The position numbers and the translations under genes were made by a program. Under the pieces are notes generated by a model. It was not told the origin of the DNA. It saw only the letters and a program-made list of their open reading frames with translations, and searched no databases. This document shows, in pieces, positions 42,409 to 53,635 of a stretch of DNA of 64,000 bases. The DNA is from Epiperipatus broadwayi (taxonomy: Eukaryota > Onychophora > Udeonychophora > Euonychophora > Peripatidae): NCBI GenBank assembly GCA_028023455.1, contig JAQFVV010006216.1, positions 627,001 through 691,000 of the forward strand, in the 5' to 3' direction. The first letter of the stretch is position 1. Every line of letters begins with the position of its first letter.

Positions 42409-44795
42409 CTCAGTTCAATTGTTAGGAGAGGACTCTGTGATTGAATTTTAAAGTTAATTGTGTTATTAAAAAAATAGCTAAGTAAATTTTATAGACGCTT
42501 TTAAAAATCATTTTTTTTAAATTATAAGAGTGTCTTGTAAATAATTTATAAAAGTTTTAAATGATAAGTATGCAGTGTTAAGTTAATTTTTCCCTATCAT
42601 TCGTCTCTATTTAAGCTCAATTTGCAAGCAAATAATCATGGAAACATCATATATAGTGAAAATATATCGGAAACTTTACCCTAGAAATATGACAAACGCT
42701 GGATTAGTTCGGATAATTATGAGATGGAGAAAAGTAATATTTTGGACAGTATATAATTTTAAAAGCTAATTGCTATTGACTATTAGAAAATAGATATTTT
42801 AAAGAATAAAATACTTCTTATGAAGAAAGTATTTTTGCAAGCTATAAATTTAAATATATATCTTAAGTAAAGATATTAGAAATAAAAGTAGTTTTTTATA
42901 AATACTTGCCTTGTTAAGTCTTTATGTTTAAAAGACTGAATATTGATAATTTTGGAAGGCAAATAAATTGAAAATATAATTAGCTAAAAGTCTTAAGATA
43001 ATAAAAATTATTATATTGAAATAATCTAAACGCTGGTTGTTTGGATGAAGAAACTTACTCTTACCTGGATATTTTGTTACGGAATGCGCAAGTAATACAT
43101 GGACGTCCAAGTTAATTTTAAAATAATTAAATGATAATTTTTCATAAACTATAGACTAATTTAAGATAATAACTTTAAATAATATTTTTAAAAGAATTGC
43201 ATCCGGATCAGATAAACTATTTTAATTTTATTTTGTTTCTTATGGAAGAATTAACTTTTATTTTATTTTAAAAGAACGTTTTTCATTTTTCATAAACTTT
43301 TAAAAAACACGTGATGGACCGGAAAACGGAAATGGTGTTTTAGTGTATGTGTACCGAGGATTTAAGAACTATTATGGTGAAAAGAAGACATCGCTGGAGT
43401 TACGTAATATGAATTCTATTTTATTTATCTAATATAAAATTTAAATATTATTAATCTATTAAAAATAAGATAGGTACATTTCTTTAAATAATAACTAAAA
43501 GTAATATATAATGATTAATTGCATAAGTTTATTTTATATTTAATACAACACATAATATTTTAAAGAATGATCGTGAGTGTAAATGTGAATTATTTTATGA
43601 AGCTGTAATTCCGAAGAATATTGGAAGATGGACTGTACATTAAATCATTATTGATGGTAAAAATTGTAATAATAATAATAATATGTATTTAATATGTTTT
43701 CTTTAGATCAACCAAATATTATGTTATTGTTTTGAATGAATGTATAAATATTTTTTAAAAATACACACATATTATATTGGCAGTGACAGTTTTATTTAAA
43801 TATGCATAATTTGAATTTATGATATAAATATGATACAACATTACATAAAAGCTTAGAAATAATTATATGATTCTTTCGTAAATAAATTTTGATATTTTTT
43901 TTTATGTTATAGTATTAGAATTATATTTATTATTTATAAGTAATTATTTTTTTTTATTGCAAATTAGGAAGAGATTTAAAAGTTTGTATTTTATTTTTGT
44001 TTATTGGATAAATTACGTTAAGTTTTATGGAGAAGTTTATATTTGGATTGAAGGTTTACCAAGTATAGATGATGAAGTATAAATAGTTTGGATAATTAAT
44101 ATTTTATTTAGAGTTGAAAGTTGTTTTCCGGAAATTTTAAATAAGTTTAGAGGATGTTTTTGTAGATAGAAATTTATTAAGAAGGAGTAGTATAACACAT
44201 AAAGTAAAGTAATAATTTCACATAGAAAAGAATCATAGAATTTATCTAATATAATACTTTATGAATTTGAAATTAATGAATGATTTAAATAATATTATTA
44301 TTTCAACAACACATATATGTAATGCATATTTGATAAAACCTGTAGCATGAATTGCATTAAGTGAAATATAAAGTTATAATCAATTATTTGTTATTACATT
44401 ACACAGATACATTAATTTCTATATTATAATATTAAAGTAGTACTAATAGTAAAGTGAACACATACTATTACATTATGGAATGAATAACATTAATACTTAA
44501 TTGATGTAGCAATTTAATTATTAAAGTTTAATTGTTTACATATGCTACATAAACAGTATTTACATAAATTTATGTGTAATAATTGAAGCTTACTGAAATG
44601 TATTTAAAGTGTAAGTTCGAAAATACTTCAATGTTATTAGTACAGCATTTTAAAAGAATGTAAATTATGTATTAAGAATATAAGTTGGTAACAGTATAAA
44701 CATTTTGTATTATTATTTTCTTATATTTTATTTTCTTTGTTTTCTAATTTTGAACTGTAAATATTGTAAATAGATTCTTAATTAAAGTTAATGTA

Positions 44796-44840
44796 AATAA
44801 ATTTGTTTAATTTATTTTAAAAGTGTGTCGAGTTCATTAT
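44796..44840 (+). terminator. Polyadenylation-type signal in copy A
   Basis: AATAAA (44796-44801) is followed after about 20 bp by GTGTGTCGAGTTC. The same arrangement occurs on the minus strand of B (signal at 56889-56894), C (31889-31894) and D (36939-36944), each about 880-890 bp from the element end once the AAT expansion in C is discounted. Confidence 0.55.
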
Positions 44841-45699
44841 TTTGCACCACAGCATTTGACAACAGATAATTTGAATAAACATAATATTTGCACAATGTGA
44901 ATTTATTAATATTATTTAGAAATAAATACAATATTTTCCTGATTATCATTTTATGAGAATTGATTGACATTAACATATCATATTACAATGGTCATAGAGT
45001 AATTATAATGCATAATATAAGAGTACAATATTATTTATTGCCACAGATTATTAAAATATAAGATTTTGATCTATTCTAAAATTAAGATACTATATGAAAA
45101 TAAAAGATATACATATTATTATTTATTTGATGATTGATGATATAACAGAAATAAATAAGCTTAAGTTATACCCTAAGATTAGTATTGAGTATTATTATTA
45201 TTAGAATAAGTTAGGTGTATTTAGGTTTGATATAAAATCCCTTATCATACTTATTTACATGAGTTATCATTACTTTAAGATAATTAGAAGAACCTGAGAT
45301 TATTTAATTATATTTTAAAATTAAAAGTTAAGATTTATTTTATTATTATTAAAGATAATTTATTTTATTTTAAAAGCCATAAGAATGCTGTAGATGTAGT
45401 ATTAAATTAATAAGGAAGTAATAGTATTCTTATGCCATTGAGACAATGTCTTGGGAGATATTGACTCAATGTAAATCTACTTATTGCTTTGTAACTTTAC
45501 TTCACAGTCTCATGATTTTGATAAATACTTATTTAATTAATACATAATAAAGAAGTAAATTGATTTTGATAATTGATAATAAATTTAATTAGAATATGAT
45601 AGTATAAAAGTATATTAAAGATAAATATGCAAATTTTTATTAAGCATAACAATTCAATTGAGCTAGTTGTATTTCAAATTATATTATATATCGAGAAGT

Positions 45700-48330
45700 A
45701 AGTGTACAATATATATTAATAGATTTAAAAAATAACTATTTTTACATTCTATTTAAGACAGTGTATACTTCGTATGCTATGATAATAGTATAATTTTGTG
45801 CTTAAATTGTAAACTTGGTAGCAACCTAAACAGATTCAGTTAATTTTTTATATATATTATTAATGTTTATTTATAAGTCCTTATGCAAATTTAATATTTG
45901 TTTTGGTTTGTATCATTCTTCACAACATCTGCTATATACATAAGTAATTTATACAACCAATGCAATCATATCACTGACAATTAATCCACTAGAAAATATC
46001 TTAATTAACATTTTTTTATTTTTTATTAACTTATATACTTTATTATTTATTTATTATGCTTTTTATGTAAATATTTTTTTTATTTTTTTATTAATTAAAA
46101 TTGAATTTTTATGATTATTCATAATCTATTAATTACATTTTCTTTAATAACAATTTAAAGTGTCTCTACTGTAAAGGTATCTTACAGTCCAAATTTTGTT
46201 CACTCTCACCATCAAATCAAACTCATTCATAATGTAAAATTAGTTAATAGATGGTTGAGCATGTATTTTCATTTTTTGGAGTAAATACATTCATGCACAT
46301 ATATATATAAAGACACAACAAACATTTATTTTTCAATGTATTAAAGAAATATCATAATTGATTAGTTTCACTTATCTAATAGAAAGATAAAAACCCTAAT
46401 TAAAAAGAAATCAAACTATTATATATATATGCAATATATATGAAATCAAATATTATATATATATGCAAATAATGAATTCAATGTTAATGTATTTTATGTC
46501 ATTATACAAGACTTAGACTGGGTAAATATGGTAATGACCTAATTTCAAACCAGTCATTTGGTAACCAAATGCAGAAGATGAAAGCATAATTGTACTATGT
46601 AATTTTATTTTACTTACGATAAATATAATATTTGCAATAATAGGGTTCACATGGCAATGTAAAAAGAAATAAAATGCAAGTACATTAAGCAGCAGAAGCT
46701 GGATCCAGTATAAAAACAAACCCAATTCATTTGTGTCATCTTTTATTTTTTTCAAAAGCATGCAAAAGTTGTATAACAACAACATCAGAAAATCAGTTGT
46801 TCAAATATAAGAGAACATGAACAGCTTATTCAAAAACGCCAAATTATTCATTTGATCATTATAATACAAAATTACGAAAAAATTATAACCAATATTAAAC
46901 AGAAAAAATTCTAATAGATTCCTGCCTTTGGATCAAATAATTGAACTGATTTAAATAGACATTTAAAATAAAAAAAACTCACATTTACTCAAGTATGGAT
47001 AAAATAATAAAATAAAATGTCATCAGCATAGTTATATATAAATGATGAAATAATTATGTTCTTATAAAAATTATTAAATACTAAATAGTAAATTTAAAAA
47101 ATTTTAAACTTTTATGAACTGCAAACCAATGTACTCCTGCTAATTTAATATTGTCTTAGGGCCAAAGTGTTATCATCCCTTGCCTGCTGAAACATCAAAT
47201 GCCCTGTCTTAATGGTCCAGTTGGATACAGAATGAAAACCACAACAGAAGATGAAAATAACATCATTCCAAGTACCTTGGTTAGGAGTCTCCATGAATAA
47301 TCCATGACTTGCCATAGAAGGATGACTGGAACAGAGATGAACTATATCTATGAAAATCATTAGTTGCCTAATTCATGAACATTATTCGAGATAATTTAAA
47401 GAATGTCTTAATTTGTTATGTAATCTCTTTTTTATTTACATATACATTTGTAGAATTCTGTCTTTTTTTTATTTATTTTACTTCCGCTCTTGAAAATCTA
47501 AACCTTTATAACTTGGAGAAGTCCAAAGACATCAAGAAAGTGCAGGGAGAAAAGTTGTTAAGTTAGACAATTTTTTATAAAATAAAATTTAGGTACCTTT
47601 CTCCATAGTGATCTGATATTAGGTATTATTATTATCCTTACTGTAAGGAATAGGGAATAAAGAAAGATTTTATTTAATATTATTCCATATTAAGAACATG
47701 CACTTGCTACAGGATAGAATAGACTGAGTTTGTGTTGTTTATTTGTTTTTTTTTGTTAACTAATAATTTTATATTTGTTTACTCAGTATGAATGAGTAGT
47801 ATTTTTGCATGAATATTCTTTTCTATCTCCCATAGGTAACTTGTACATAGTCAAGATGGGTCCTCAAAGAAAATGGAACCTCTACAGTTGGAATTGAACT
47901 ATGAAGCTATTGCACACATCTTCATATAATCTTGTTAAAGAGTTAGATAGCTTTGCAATCATTGTAACAATGAATTAATAATTTTTATGTTACATTATTA
48001 TTTACTTTGCAAATATGTAGTGACTTTATGCATGTCTCCCATGGAAAGGGTTGGAGTAATAAACATATTTAATCATTAATATGTTAGAGATACATACTTC
48101 ATTCACACACATATATATATACTTATTTTTTTTGTTAAGAAGAGTTGTTTTTTTTAATTTTGTTAGCCAATAAACATTTTAACTTGATTTTATTAAATGG
48201 TCTCTAGTTTGTCAAAGTTATTTATCCATTCATCCATCAATGCTTAACTGGATACACATGTACAGACAAACATACTTTCTGTTACATCATAATATAATAT
48301 TATGGTTAAATGAGTCCTTCACTCAATTAG
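45700..48330. other. AT-rich spacer with one mixed-composition islet, no gene identified
   Basis: Frames at 46513-46785 and 47145-47360 (both minus) are isolated, match no family I know, and have no sign of splice-linked neighbours. The islet at 47130-47370 is less AT-rich and may be an old repeat. Confidence 0.4.
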
Positions 48331-48339
48331 AACATATTT

Positions 48340-48580
48340 AGAGATCTTGTGATTGCTATCTAAGATAAATTCACCCTTAAAGAGAGCCAAGTACAACATT
48401 CTCCTTGGATTTGAATTCTGAGGTGTGTTGGATCTGAAAGAGCAGTGAGGTATGGATGAACTAGCCCAAATTGTATCTAAATTTAATGGGTAAAACATAG
48501 AGCTAGCCCATTGGAAGTAGGCATGATCATTGGTTAGGTACATAATCACATCATTTATGGCATCATATCCAAAAGGATAT
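48340..48580 (+). repeat. LTR-like repeat, upstream copy (copy 2 of 3)
   Basis: Contains GTATGGATGAACTAGCCC, GAGCTAGCCCATTGGAA, GCATGATCATTGGTTAGGTA and GGCATCATATCC, matched in order by 30380-30640. The GAGCTAGCCC...GGCATCCTACC part is matched by 50250-50330. It lies about 330 bp upstream of a gag-like frame. I read it as a decayed 5' LTR. Confidence 0.55.
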
Positions 48581-48910
48581 TGTTGTTCTTTTTGTAGGTT
48601 TATTTTTTTCTTTTTTTTTTAAAAACCCAAACCTCTCAATTTTTTGGGTTAAAAATTTAAAAACACAAAACAAAATTTTCTAAAAAGACCGAAAATATTA
48701 AAAAAAAATAAATAAAAAAGAAGTAAATTAAAAAATAAAAAGAATGAGATAAGGTAAAGAAATAAAAACACCCACACCAAAAAAAAGAAGTGAAGAGAAA
48801 AACAAAATAGTTAAAAAGAAAAGAGATACCCCAAAATTTTATCACATATCTCTATTCATATTTATAAAGAAGTAAATAGCATTATACATAATTACTGAGG
48901 AAAATTTTTT

Positions 48911-49306
48911 ATGATACTAAGGAGTGGTAAACTGTTATCAAGCAAAAATATGGAACATACTGAGGAATTACAGGATATTAGCGATAGTGAAATGGAAGGT
49001 GATTCTAGTAGTATTGAGGAAAAGTATTTGCAGATCCAAATACCTAGGGGATCTATCCACCAATGTTTACCACTCTCTTCTGACAAATGTTGCAGGTCAG
49101 GTGTTATCTCATGCACAAATAAGGATGAGGAAATGGCCCAAGTACCTTTAAGAAAAGTGAAGCAGGCTGCCAGAAGTGACAAGGTCAGAGAACAAATATC
49201 CCAAAGTATGATGGCCATATGGAAGCAAAGATGGACCATTTTACTAAACAAATGGAAGTTATTCAACAATGTGAGAGAAGAAATGAAGTGCATAATGGAA
49301 GACTGA
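48911..49306 (+). pseudogene. Gag-like N-terminal frame between LTR-like repeats
   Basis: A 131-residue frame begins MILRSGKLLSS, an opening reminiscent of the RSG-type gag starts of Ty3/Gypsy-like elements. It continues with an acidic stretch (SDSEMEGDSSSIEE), a basic stretch (PLRKVKQAARSDKVREQ) and a Trp-containing helix-like end. No zinc knuckle, protease or polymerase is visible. Downstream to 50200 the same strand holds further broken coding-like stretches with fairly even base composition. Its position between the copies at 48340-48580 and 50250-50400 supports an LTR retroelement reduced to about 2 kb, with pol deleted or unrecognisable. The family assignment is inference. Confidence 0.4.
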
Positions 49307-50249
49307 TGATGATTCAATAAGCATCCTGAGGACAAGATGGCCCCCATAAAAACCAACACAATTTTGGTCAAGGTAATTCCAAGGAAAGTGTCAGGAAATG
49401 TTACCAAGATGCATAATCAGATTGGTTAGATGCATGAATCCACAGAGCAGAGACCTATAATAGTGAATCACAGCCTCACCCAAAAGATGTAAACCATTGT
49501 AGTGCAGCAGATTGAGATGGATCAAAAGACCCAGGACAATGAGGAGATGAATAATGACATGTAGAGCAACATTAACTGTGTTGAAGTGTACCACACTATT
49601 ACACTGCAGAGTGATGGCATAGAAAACCATCACACCATTGTTAAAGCATTTGAACCTGATCTAAAATATCTAGGAAAAGGGATGAAAATAGGTGAACCAG
49701 AAAGTCTTCAGCACACAAAGGTATAAAAGACATTAAAAGAAAGCCAATGCAATCCACAAAATTAGGTAGAGAGTTCAAACAACTCAAGAAACCTGCATGT
49801 GAATAATGTAACATTTAAGTTAGATTTGAATCTTCGGAGTTGAGAGAAGTACAGTCATATGGTATTTTTAAATATCAAGTGGAACTTAGCTCATAGGGTT
49901 TTTAGATTAACCCTAAATTAAAGGACAAACTCAGGAGAGATAAAACATCTCATATTCTAAAGACACTATGGAGGAATATATGGAAGAAGGTACTATAGTG
50001 AGTGAATTTGGTGTATATTTAGCATCATATTACCACTTTCTCACTCACCATCAAACCCATGAATTTTTGAGGTGTAACATCGGTGTACTAAGTGACAACT
50101 ATCAGATTAGAACATTAATAATTATAATGGCTGTCATGAAATAAGATTATCATAATATAAAGGCCAAGCCTGAAAACACAAATGAAGTCAGCAATCTTGA
50201 CCACCTTAAATATGCATTATGGCAGTTAAAGTCCCTCCATAATCAAGAT

Positions 50250-50400
50250 GATGAAATCATAGAGCTAGCCCATTGGAAATATGCATGATCATTGGTTAGG
50301 TACTTCATCATATTACTCATGGCATCCTACCTAAAGACCCTAGGTCTGAACATAGTTAGATGTGTTCTCCCTTTTCCAGTGGAAAACCCAGACCATCACA
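50250..50400 (+). repeat. LTR-like repeat, downstream copy (copy 3 of 3, 5' part missing)
   Basis: AGAGCTAGCCCATTGGAA, GCATGATCATTGGTTAGGTA and GCATCCTACCTAAAGACCC repeat the distal halves of the copies at 48340 and 30380. It is truncated on its left side. Confidence 0.6.
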
Positions 50401-50404
50401 CTAA

Positions 50405-51335
50405 ATATTTTATTTTCACATTAAATATTTAGCTAGCCAAAATAGTCCATAAACATTTATTTATTTTAATAATTTAATATATTATTTTAATATTTTCTTG
50501 CTTACATTTTATTGATTATAATAAATGAATAATTATTAGAAGTTAAACTAATGTCTCATTATACACTAATTGGTTAAGTTTCATATATTTATTTTCATTT
50601 AAACTGATATTTTTACTTTCATAATTTTTACTTATTTAATTATTAGTTGATAGATACTTCACACTAGTACAGTTTGATATCCAAAGTGGGTCTTGAAAAT
50701 CATTTATTTAATTTTATATCTTTTTATATAATTACAGAAAGTGGCCTGACAAAATTTGTAGAGTCTGATAATACAAAAACCTAATTTATATTATTATAAT
50801 ATATAAATAAAATCTTATTATTTGTTTTGTATTTACATTTTTTTTTCATTTCCGTAATTAAAAGCAGTGTCATTTTTTTTAATGTTTTATATAGATTTTA
50901 AAATTCATATATTTGGATCTGTTACCTATAAGTCATCTTCAGAGATATCTTCAAAGATGGCATGCATGCAAGAAACCAAAACATATAAAGTTTGGAATAA
51001 AAACTATATAAAACTATTAAAAAATTAGTGTTTTTAATAATAGAAATTGAAAAGTGTAGATATAAAAATAACAATACTGCATTAAAAATATCACTGAAAT
51101 AGAAGCAGATCAATAGTTTGCAATAAGTGTAAGAAAAAATGAAGTGCATATATATAAATTAATGACTGCATAATGCTAAATGGAACTCAAATTTAGTAAT
51201 TAATACAAACCATTGCTCGAAAGTTTTTAAATACATGTAATGCTGTTGAAACATTCTAGCATTAGTTTGTGTTCATATAATATATATATATATATATAAT
51301 GCACAAGCAGCAATTAGTAACGAGGAAATATTACA
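50405..51335. other. AT-rich spacer, no gene seen
   Basis: Only short chance frames, with a small TA run at about 51277-51298. Confidence 0.5.
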
Positions 51336-51339
51336 GAGT

Positions 51340-51430
51340 TTTAAAGGTAAAGCATTGGAGGTTGAGAGGTCAGCACAGCTGCCTTACAAGCAGTCATCCT
51401 GGGTTAGCAGTTGAACTTCCCGGCTGATGC
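51340..51430 (+). repeat. Possible tRNA-derived SINE head
   Basis: The sequence around GAGGTCAGCACAGCTGCC resembles a D-arm/A-box region. CTTACAAG sits where an anticodon loop would be, and CTGGGTTAGCAG...CTTCCCGG resembles a T-arm with a short insertion. It is too degenerate for a functional tRNA. It is directly followed by an A-rich run and an RTE remnant, so it may be a SINE that used that LINE's 3' end. Confidence 0.35.
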
Positions 51431-51439
51431 TATGACACA

Positions 51440-51850
51440 TAAAAAAAAAGTAAAAAGTATGGCTAAAAGAGAAATTTTTCTCAGAAAAAGAGAGTAAAGA
51501 TTGATAACCATGAATTACAAAAAGTTAACAACTACCTTGGATAGATTATTAAAACTGATGGAAATAATAGATGAAGTTAATATTAGAGTTAAGCATGAAT
51601 AAAATGCCTTTGGTAAAAAAATGGATTTTAAATGGAGAGTTTTTAATAGATATGTTTTACTTATTTTTACCTACAGATCTGAAACTTGGTCTCTTAACAT
51701 AAGAGCAATAGAGAGACTTCAAATCACTCAATTAAGTAAGAAGATATGTATTTAGAAAAAACAAGAATAGATCAAAAATGAAGTACATAGTAAGATAATA
51801 AATATCATTGACATCAAAGAACTAAAAGATTGAAATATAGATTGATTATA
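51440..51850 (+). pseudogene. RTE-type LINE, highly decayed fragment (copy 3)
   Basis: Plus-strand reading in shifting frames recovers short matches to the RT C-terminal half of the copy at 22149-23186, in the right order: an NNYLG stretch equivalent to NSYKYLG (about 51526), a NAFGKK stretch equivalent to SAFGRN (about 51604), WRVFNRYVL (about 51637), SETWSLNIRAIERLQITQ (about 51680-51733), and INIIDIKELKD (about 51800) equivalent to the TDLIEKIKRQK region. Many stops and indels. It is the most diverged of the three RTE copies and runs on the opposite strand. Confidence 0.75.
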
Positions 51851-51873
51851 TATATATATATATATATATATAT
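51847..51873. repeat. (TA)n abutting the 77-bp palindrome
   Basis: A short TA tract directly left of the palindrome. Confidence 0.95.
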
Positions 51874-51948
51874 GCAAAACCATAAAACAATACAGTACTA
51901 GATTAAATTCAATTTAATCTAGTACTGTATTGTTTTATGGTTTTGCAT
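51872..51948. repeat. 77-bp perfect palindrome, 38-bp arms, 1-nt spacer
   Basis: The left arm 51872-51909 and right arm 51911-51948 are exact reverse complements around C51910. The arms are not simple sequence: they contain GCAAAACCATAAAACAATAC and its complement. With essentially no loop this is a cruciform-prone structure. Perfect identity implies either a recent inversion-duplication or continuing gene conversion. An assembly or library foldback artefact must also be considered. Confidence 0.97.
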
Positions 51949-51984
51949 TTTTATTTTTTGCTAGTATAGTGTTAGACAGTTTTG

Positions 51985-51988
<4 letters not shown>

Positions 51989-52032
<44 letters not shown>
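51989..52032. repeat. (TA)n at the left edge of the TIR element
   Basis: A TA tract immediately followed by the left terminal inverted repeat. Confidence 0.96.
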
Positions 52033-52035
<3 letters not shown>

Positions 52036-52471
52036 AAATAATATTTTAATGGTTTACAAACAATTACAAACAATCCTTAAATCCGCAGAAGTTATATAAG
52101 TTATATAAGCGTGTAAAAAATAAAAATAATGGTGATTTAATATCTCCTTCAGTTTTCTTTGATCACAAAAAAACATGTAAATTTAAATTTAATTTTGAAA
52201 ATGTGAAAATTCTTCATGAAGAGAGAAACCATAGTAAAAGAAAAATTAAAGAGGCAATTTTTATAAGCAGGAATAAAGTGCATTTAATAAATTGACAAGC
52301 TTCTAACATTAAAATATGAGATTCATGGAATTTGAATTGATGACGTTTGCTTCCGCTTTTGGTTTTTGAATTTAATGGCAGTTGAGGCAGGTTAGAAAAT
52401 AACTGAAAGTACTTCTGCAAATTTAAGAATTGTTTGTAATTGTTTGTAAACCGTTAAAAATATTATTTCAA
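52033..52471. mobile_element. ~440-bp element with 62-bp terminal inverted repeats
   Basis: The left TIR (52033-52094), starting TTGAAATAATATTTTAATGG, and the right TIR (52410-52471) are imperfect reverse complements over about 62 bp. Both include TTTACAAACAATTACAAACA and a GCAGAAGT block at their inner ends. The interior holds the C-terminal remnant of a Penelope-like element (52161-52340). A MITE would not normally carry such a core. The inverted ends may therefore derive from the terminal repeats that Penelope-like elements often show. Confidence 0.8.
52161..52340 (+). pseudogene. Penelope-like element, C-terminal remnant
   Basis: The frame starting at 52161 reads DHKKTCKFKFNFENVKIL, then HEERNHSKRKIKEAIFI, then LIN and a stop at 52293. 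After the stop it keeps QASNIKI. It matches the end of the element at 63348-64000 residue for residue in many places (NVKIL/KVKIL, KIKEAIFI/KIKEAMLI, HLIN, NIKI). This is the segment after the GIY-YIG core. The core itself and the reverse transcriptase are absent. Two stops make it inactive. The pairing with the terminal inverted repeats of the surrounding 440-bp element is the notable context. Confidence 0.75.
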
Positions 52472-52520
52472 TTATAATTACAATATTGTTTTTAATTAAC
52501 GGATATTTTATTGATTATAC

Positions 52521-52546
52521 ATATATATATATATATATATATATAT
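52521..52546. repeat. (TA)n microsatellite
   Basis: A short TA tract downstream of the TIR element. Confidence 0.95.
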
Positions 52547-52757
52547 TGCTAGAAGATTTGATGATAATAAATGAATATTTGAAGTTTTAAATTGGATCCA
52601 AAGAACTTGTAAAAGATTTAAAAATATGGGAATATGCTGGAATGTTATTGAGAAAGGAGATTAGGATGGGAGAAACTGAATTAAACATGGAAAGGTCTTG
52701 AATCCTAAATTGTTTTGATAATGTTTAAAAAATGATGAATATATATATATATATATA

Positions 52758-53122
52758 ATAGTTTTTGGGTTTAACCATGTATTAGTTTTGATTAATTCCC
52801 AACACTTCAATGAAATAGTATCTGCCATTATCAAAATTAGCTGTTCAAGAAAAAATCATTAGATCTCAAATAGTAATGAGATTGAGGGTGAGATAAAAAT
52901 TATATTGAGTGTGAAGTATTTGAGTGATTAGAATATGTGAATATGTCATATTTGGAATGCTCAACTACTTCACACTCAATATCATTATTTACCTCACACT
53001 CAATCTCGTCATTTGAGGTTTAATGTTTTTAGTGAAAAGTTAACTTTGACAATGGCAGATGTTATTTTATCAAAATGTTGGGAATTAATCAAAACTAACA
53101 AAAGGTTTAACCCAAAAACTAT
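52758..53122. mobile_element. 365-bp foldback element, ~175-bp arms
   Basis: The left arm (52758-52935) and right arm (52945-53122) are imperfect reverse complements almost to the centre (about 52940). Paired landmarks are ATAGTTTTTGGGTTTAACC with the complement at the right edge, TTAGTTTTGATTAATTCCCA with its exact complement at 53081-53100, and GATTGAG...TATTGAGTGTGAAGTA with its complement. A TA array abuts the left end. RNA from this locus would fold into a hairpin longer than 150 bp. The frame at 53013 starts inside the right arm and is not a gene start. Confidence 0.88.
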
Positions 53123-53149
53123 TTATTTACACCATGTAACCATGAAAAC

Positions 53150-53151
<2 letters not shown>

Positions 53152-53208
<57 letters not shown>
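53152..53208. repeat. (TA)n microsatellite inside a LINE remnant
   Basis: A 57-bp TA tract lying between the foldback and the LINE tail. Confidence 0.97.
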
Positions 53209-53212
<4 letters not shown>

Positions 53213-53539
53213 ATGGTCACTCTATCCATCTTTAATCGCAGAGGACACCACCAGGTACCTACATAGGTTGCAGTTTATTGATAGTAAAATAATAGCCAAA
53301 ATAGTGTTTAATTGGCTTATGAGTAAAGGGCAAGTAACAAGATGGGTGAGAAAGGTAATGTGGTATGCAAAAGATTTGGATAAAGAATTTATATCAGTAT
53401 ACTTGTATAAAAGGTGGGATGATTGTGTTAGGAGGATTTTTCAGTGTTATAGGGTAAGGATAGGATAAAAGAATAGAAGCATTAATAAAAAAGAGCAAGT
53501 TGGAGAGATGGAGAAGTAGTATGGAGGGTAAGAAGAGTT

Positions 53540-53635
<96 letters not shown>

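Larger units (their letters stand above)
41446..45690 (+). mobile_element. Giant LTR-like repeat, copy A (~4.2 kb)
   Basis: The plus strand starts TGTGCCCTTTTG at 41446, matching the minus-strand start of B (TGTGCCCTTATC). Shared blocks in order are the palindromic motif TATGGTTGGAAAAATGGCC (from 41647), an ACACACATGCTT block (about 41985), CCAAT (42375-42379), TATAAAAG (42401-42408), AATAAA (44796-44801) with the GT-rich AAAAGTGTGTCGAG after it, an AAATCCCTTATCAT block (about 45238), and GCCATTGAGACAATGTC (about 45434). The end is set near 45690, where similarity to the ends of B and C runs out in a TTATATATA stretch. There is no protein-coding region; the frames are short. Seen: conserved order and spacing. 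Inferred: U3-R-U5 of a long LTR. Confidence 0.8.

Noticed and set aside
42928-43110. Short frames inside long repeats A-D as possible element proteins
   Set aside because: Not conserved between copies, broken in each, and compositionally like noise.
46513-46785. Frame with hydrophobic segments, possibly a receptor fragment
   Set aside because: Single isolated frame in AT-rich DNA, no motif, no splice-linked neighbour and no family match.
48657-49407. Minus-strand hydrophobic frames resembling membrane proteins
   Set aside because: They are the antisense of an A-rich stretch and of the plus-strand gag-like frame; poly-A on one strand gives F/L-rich frames on the other.
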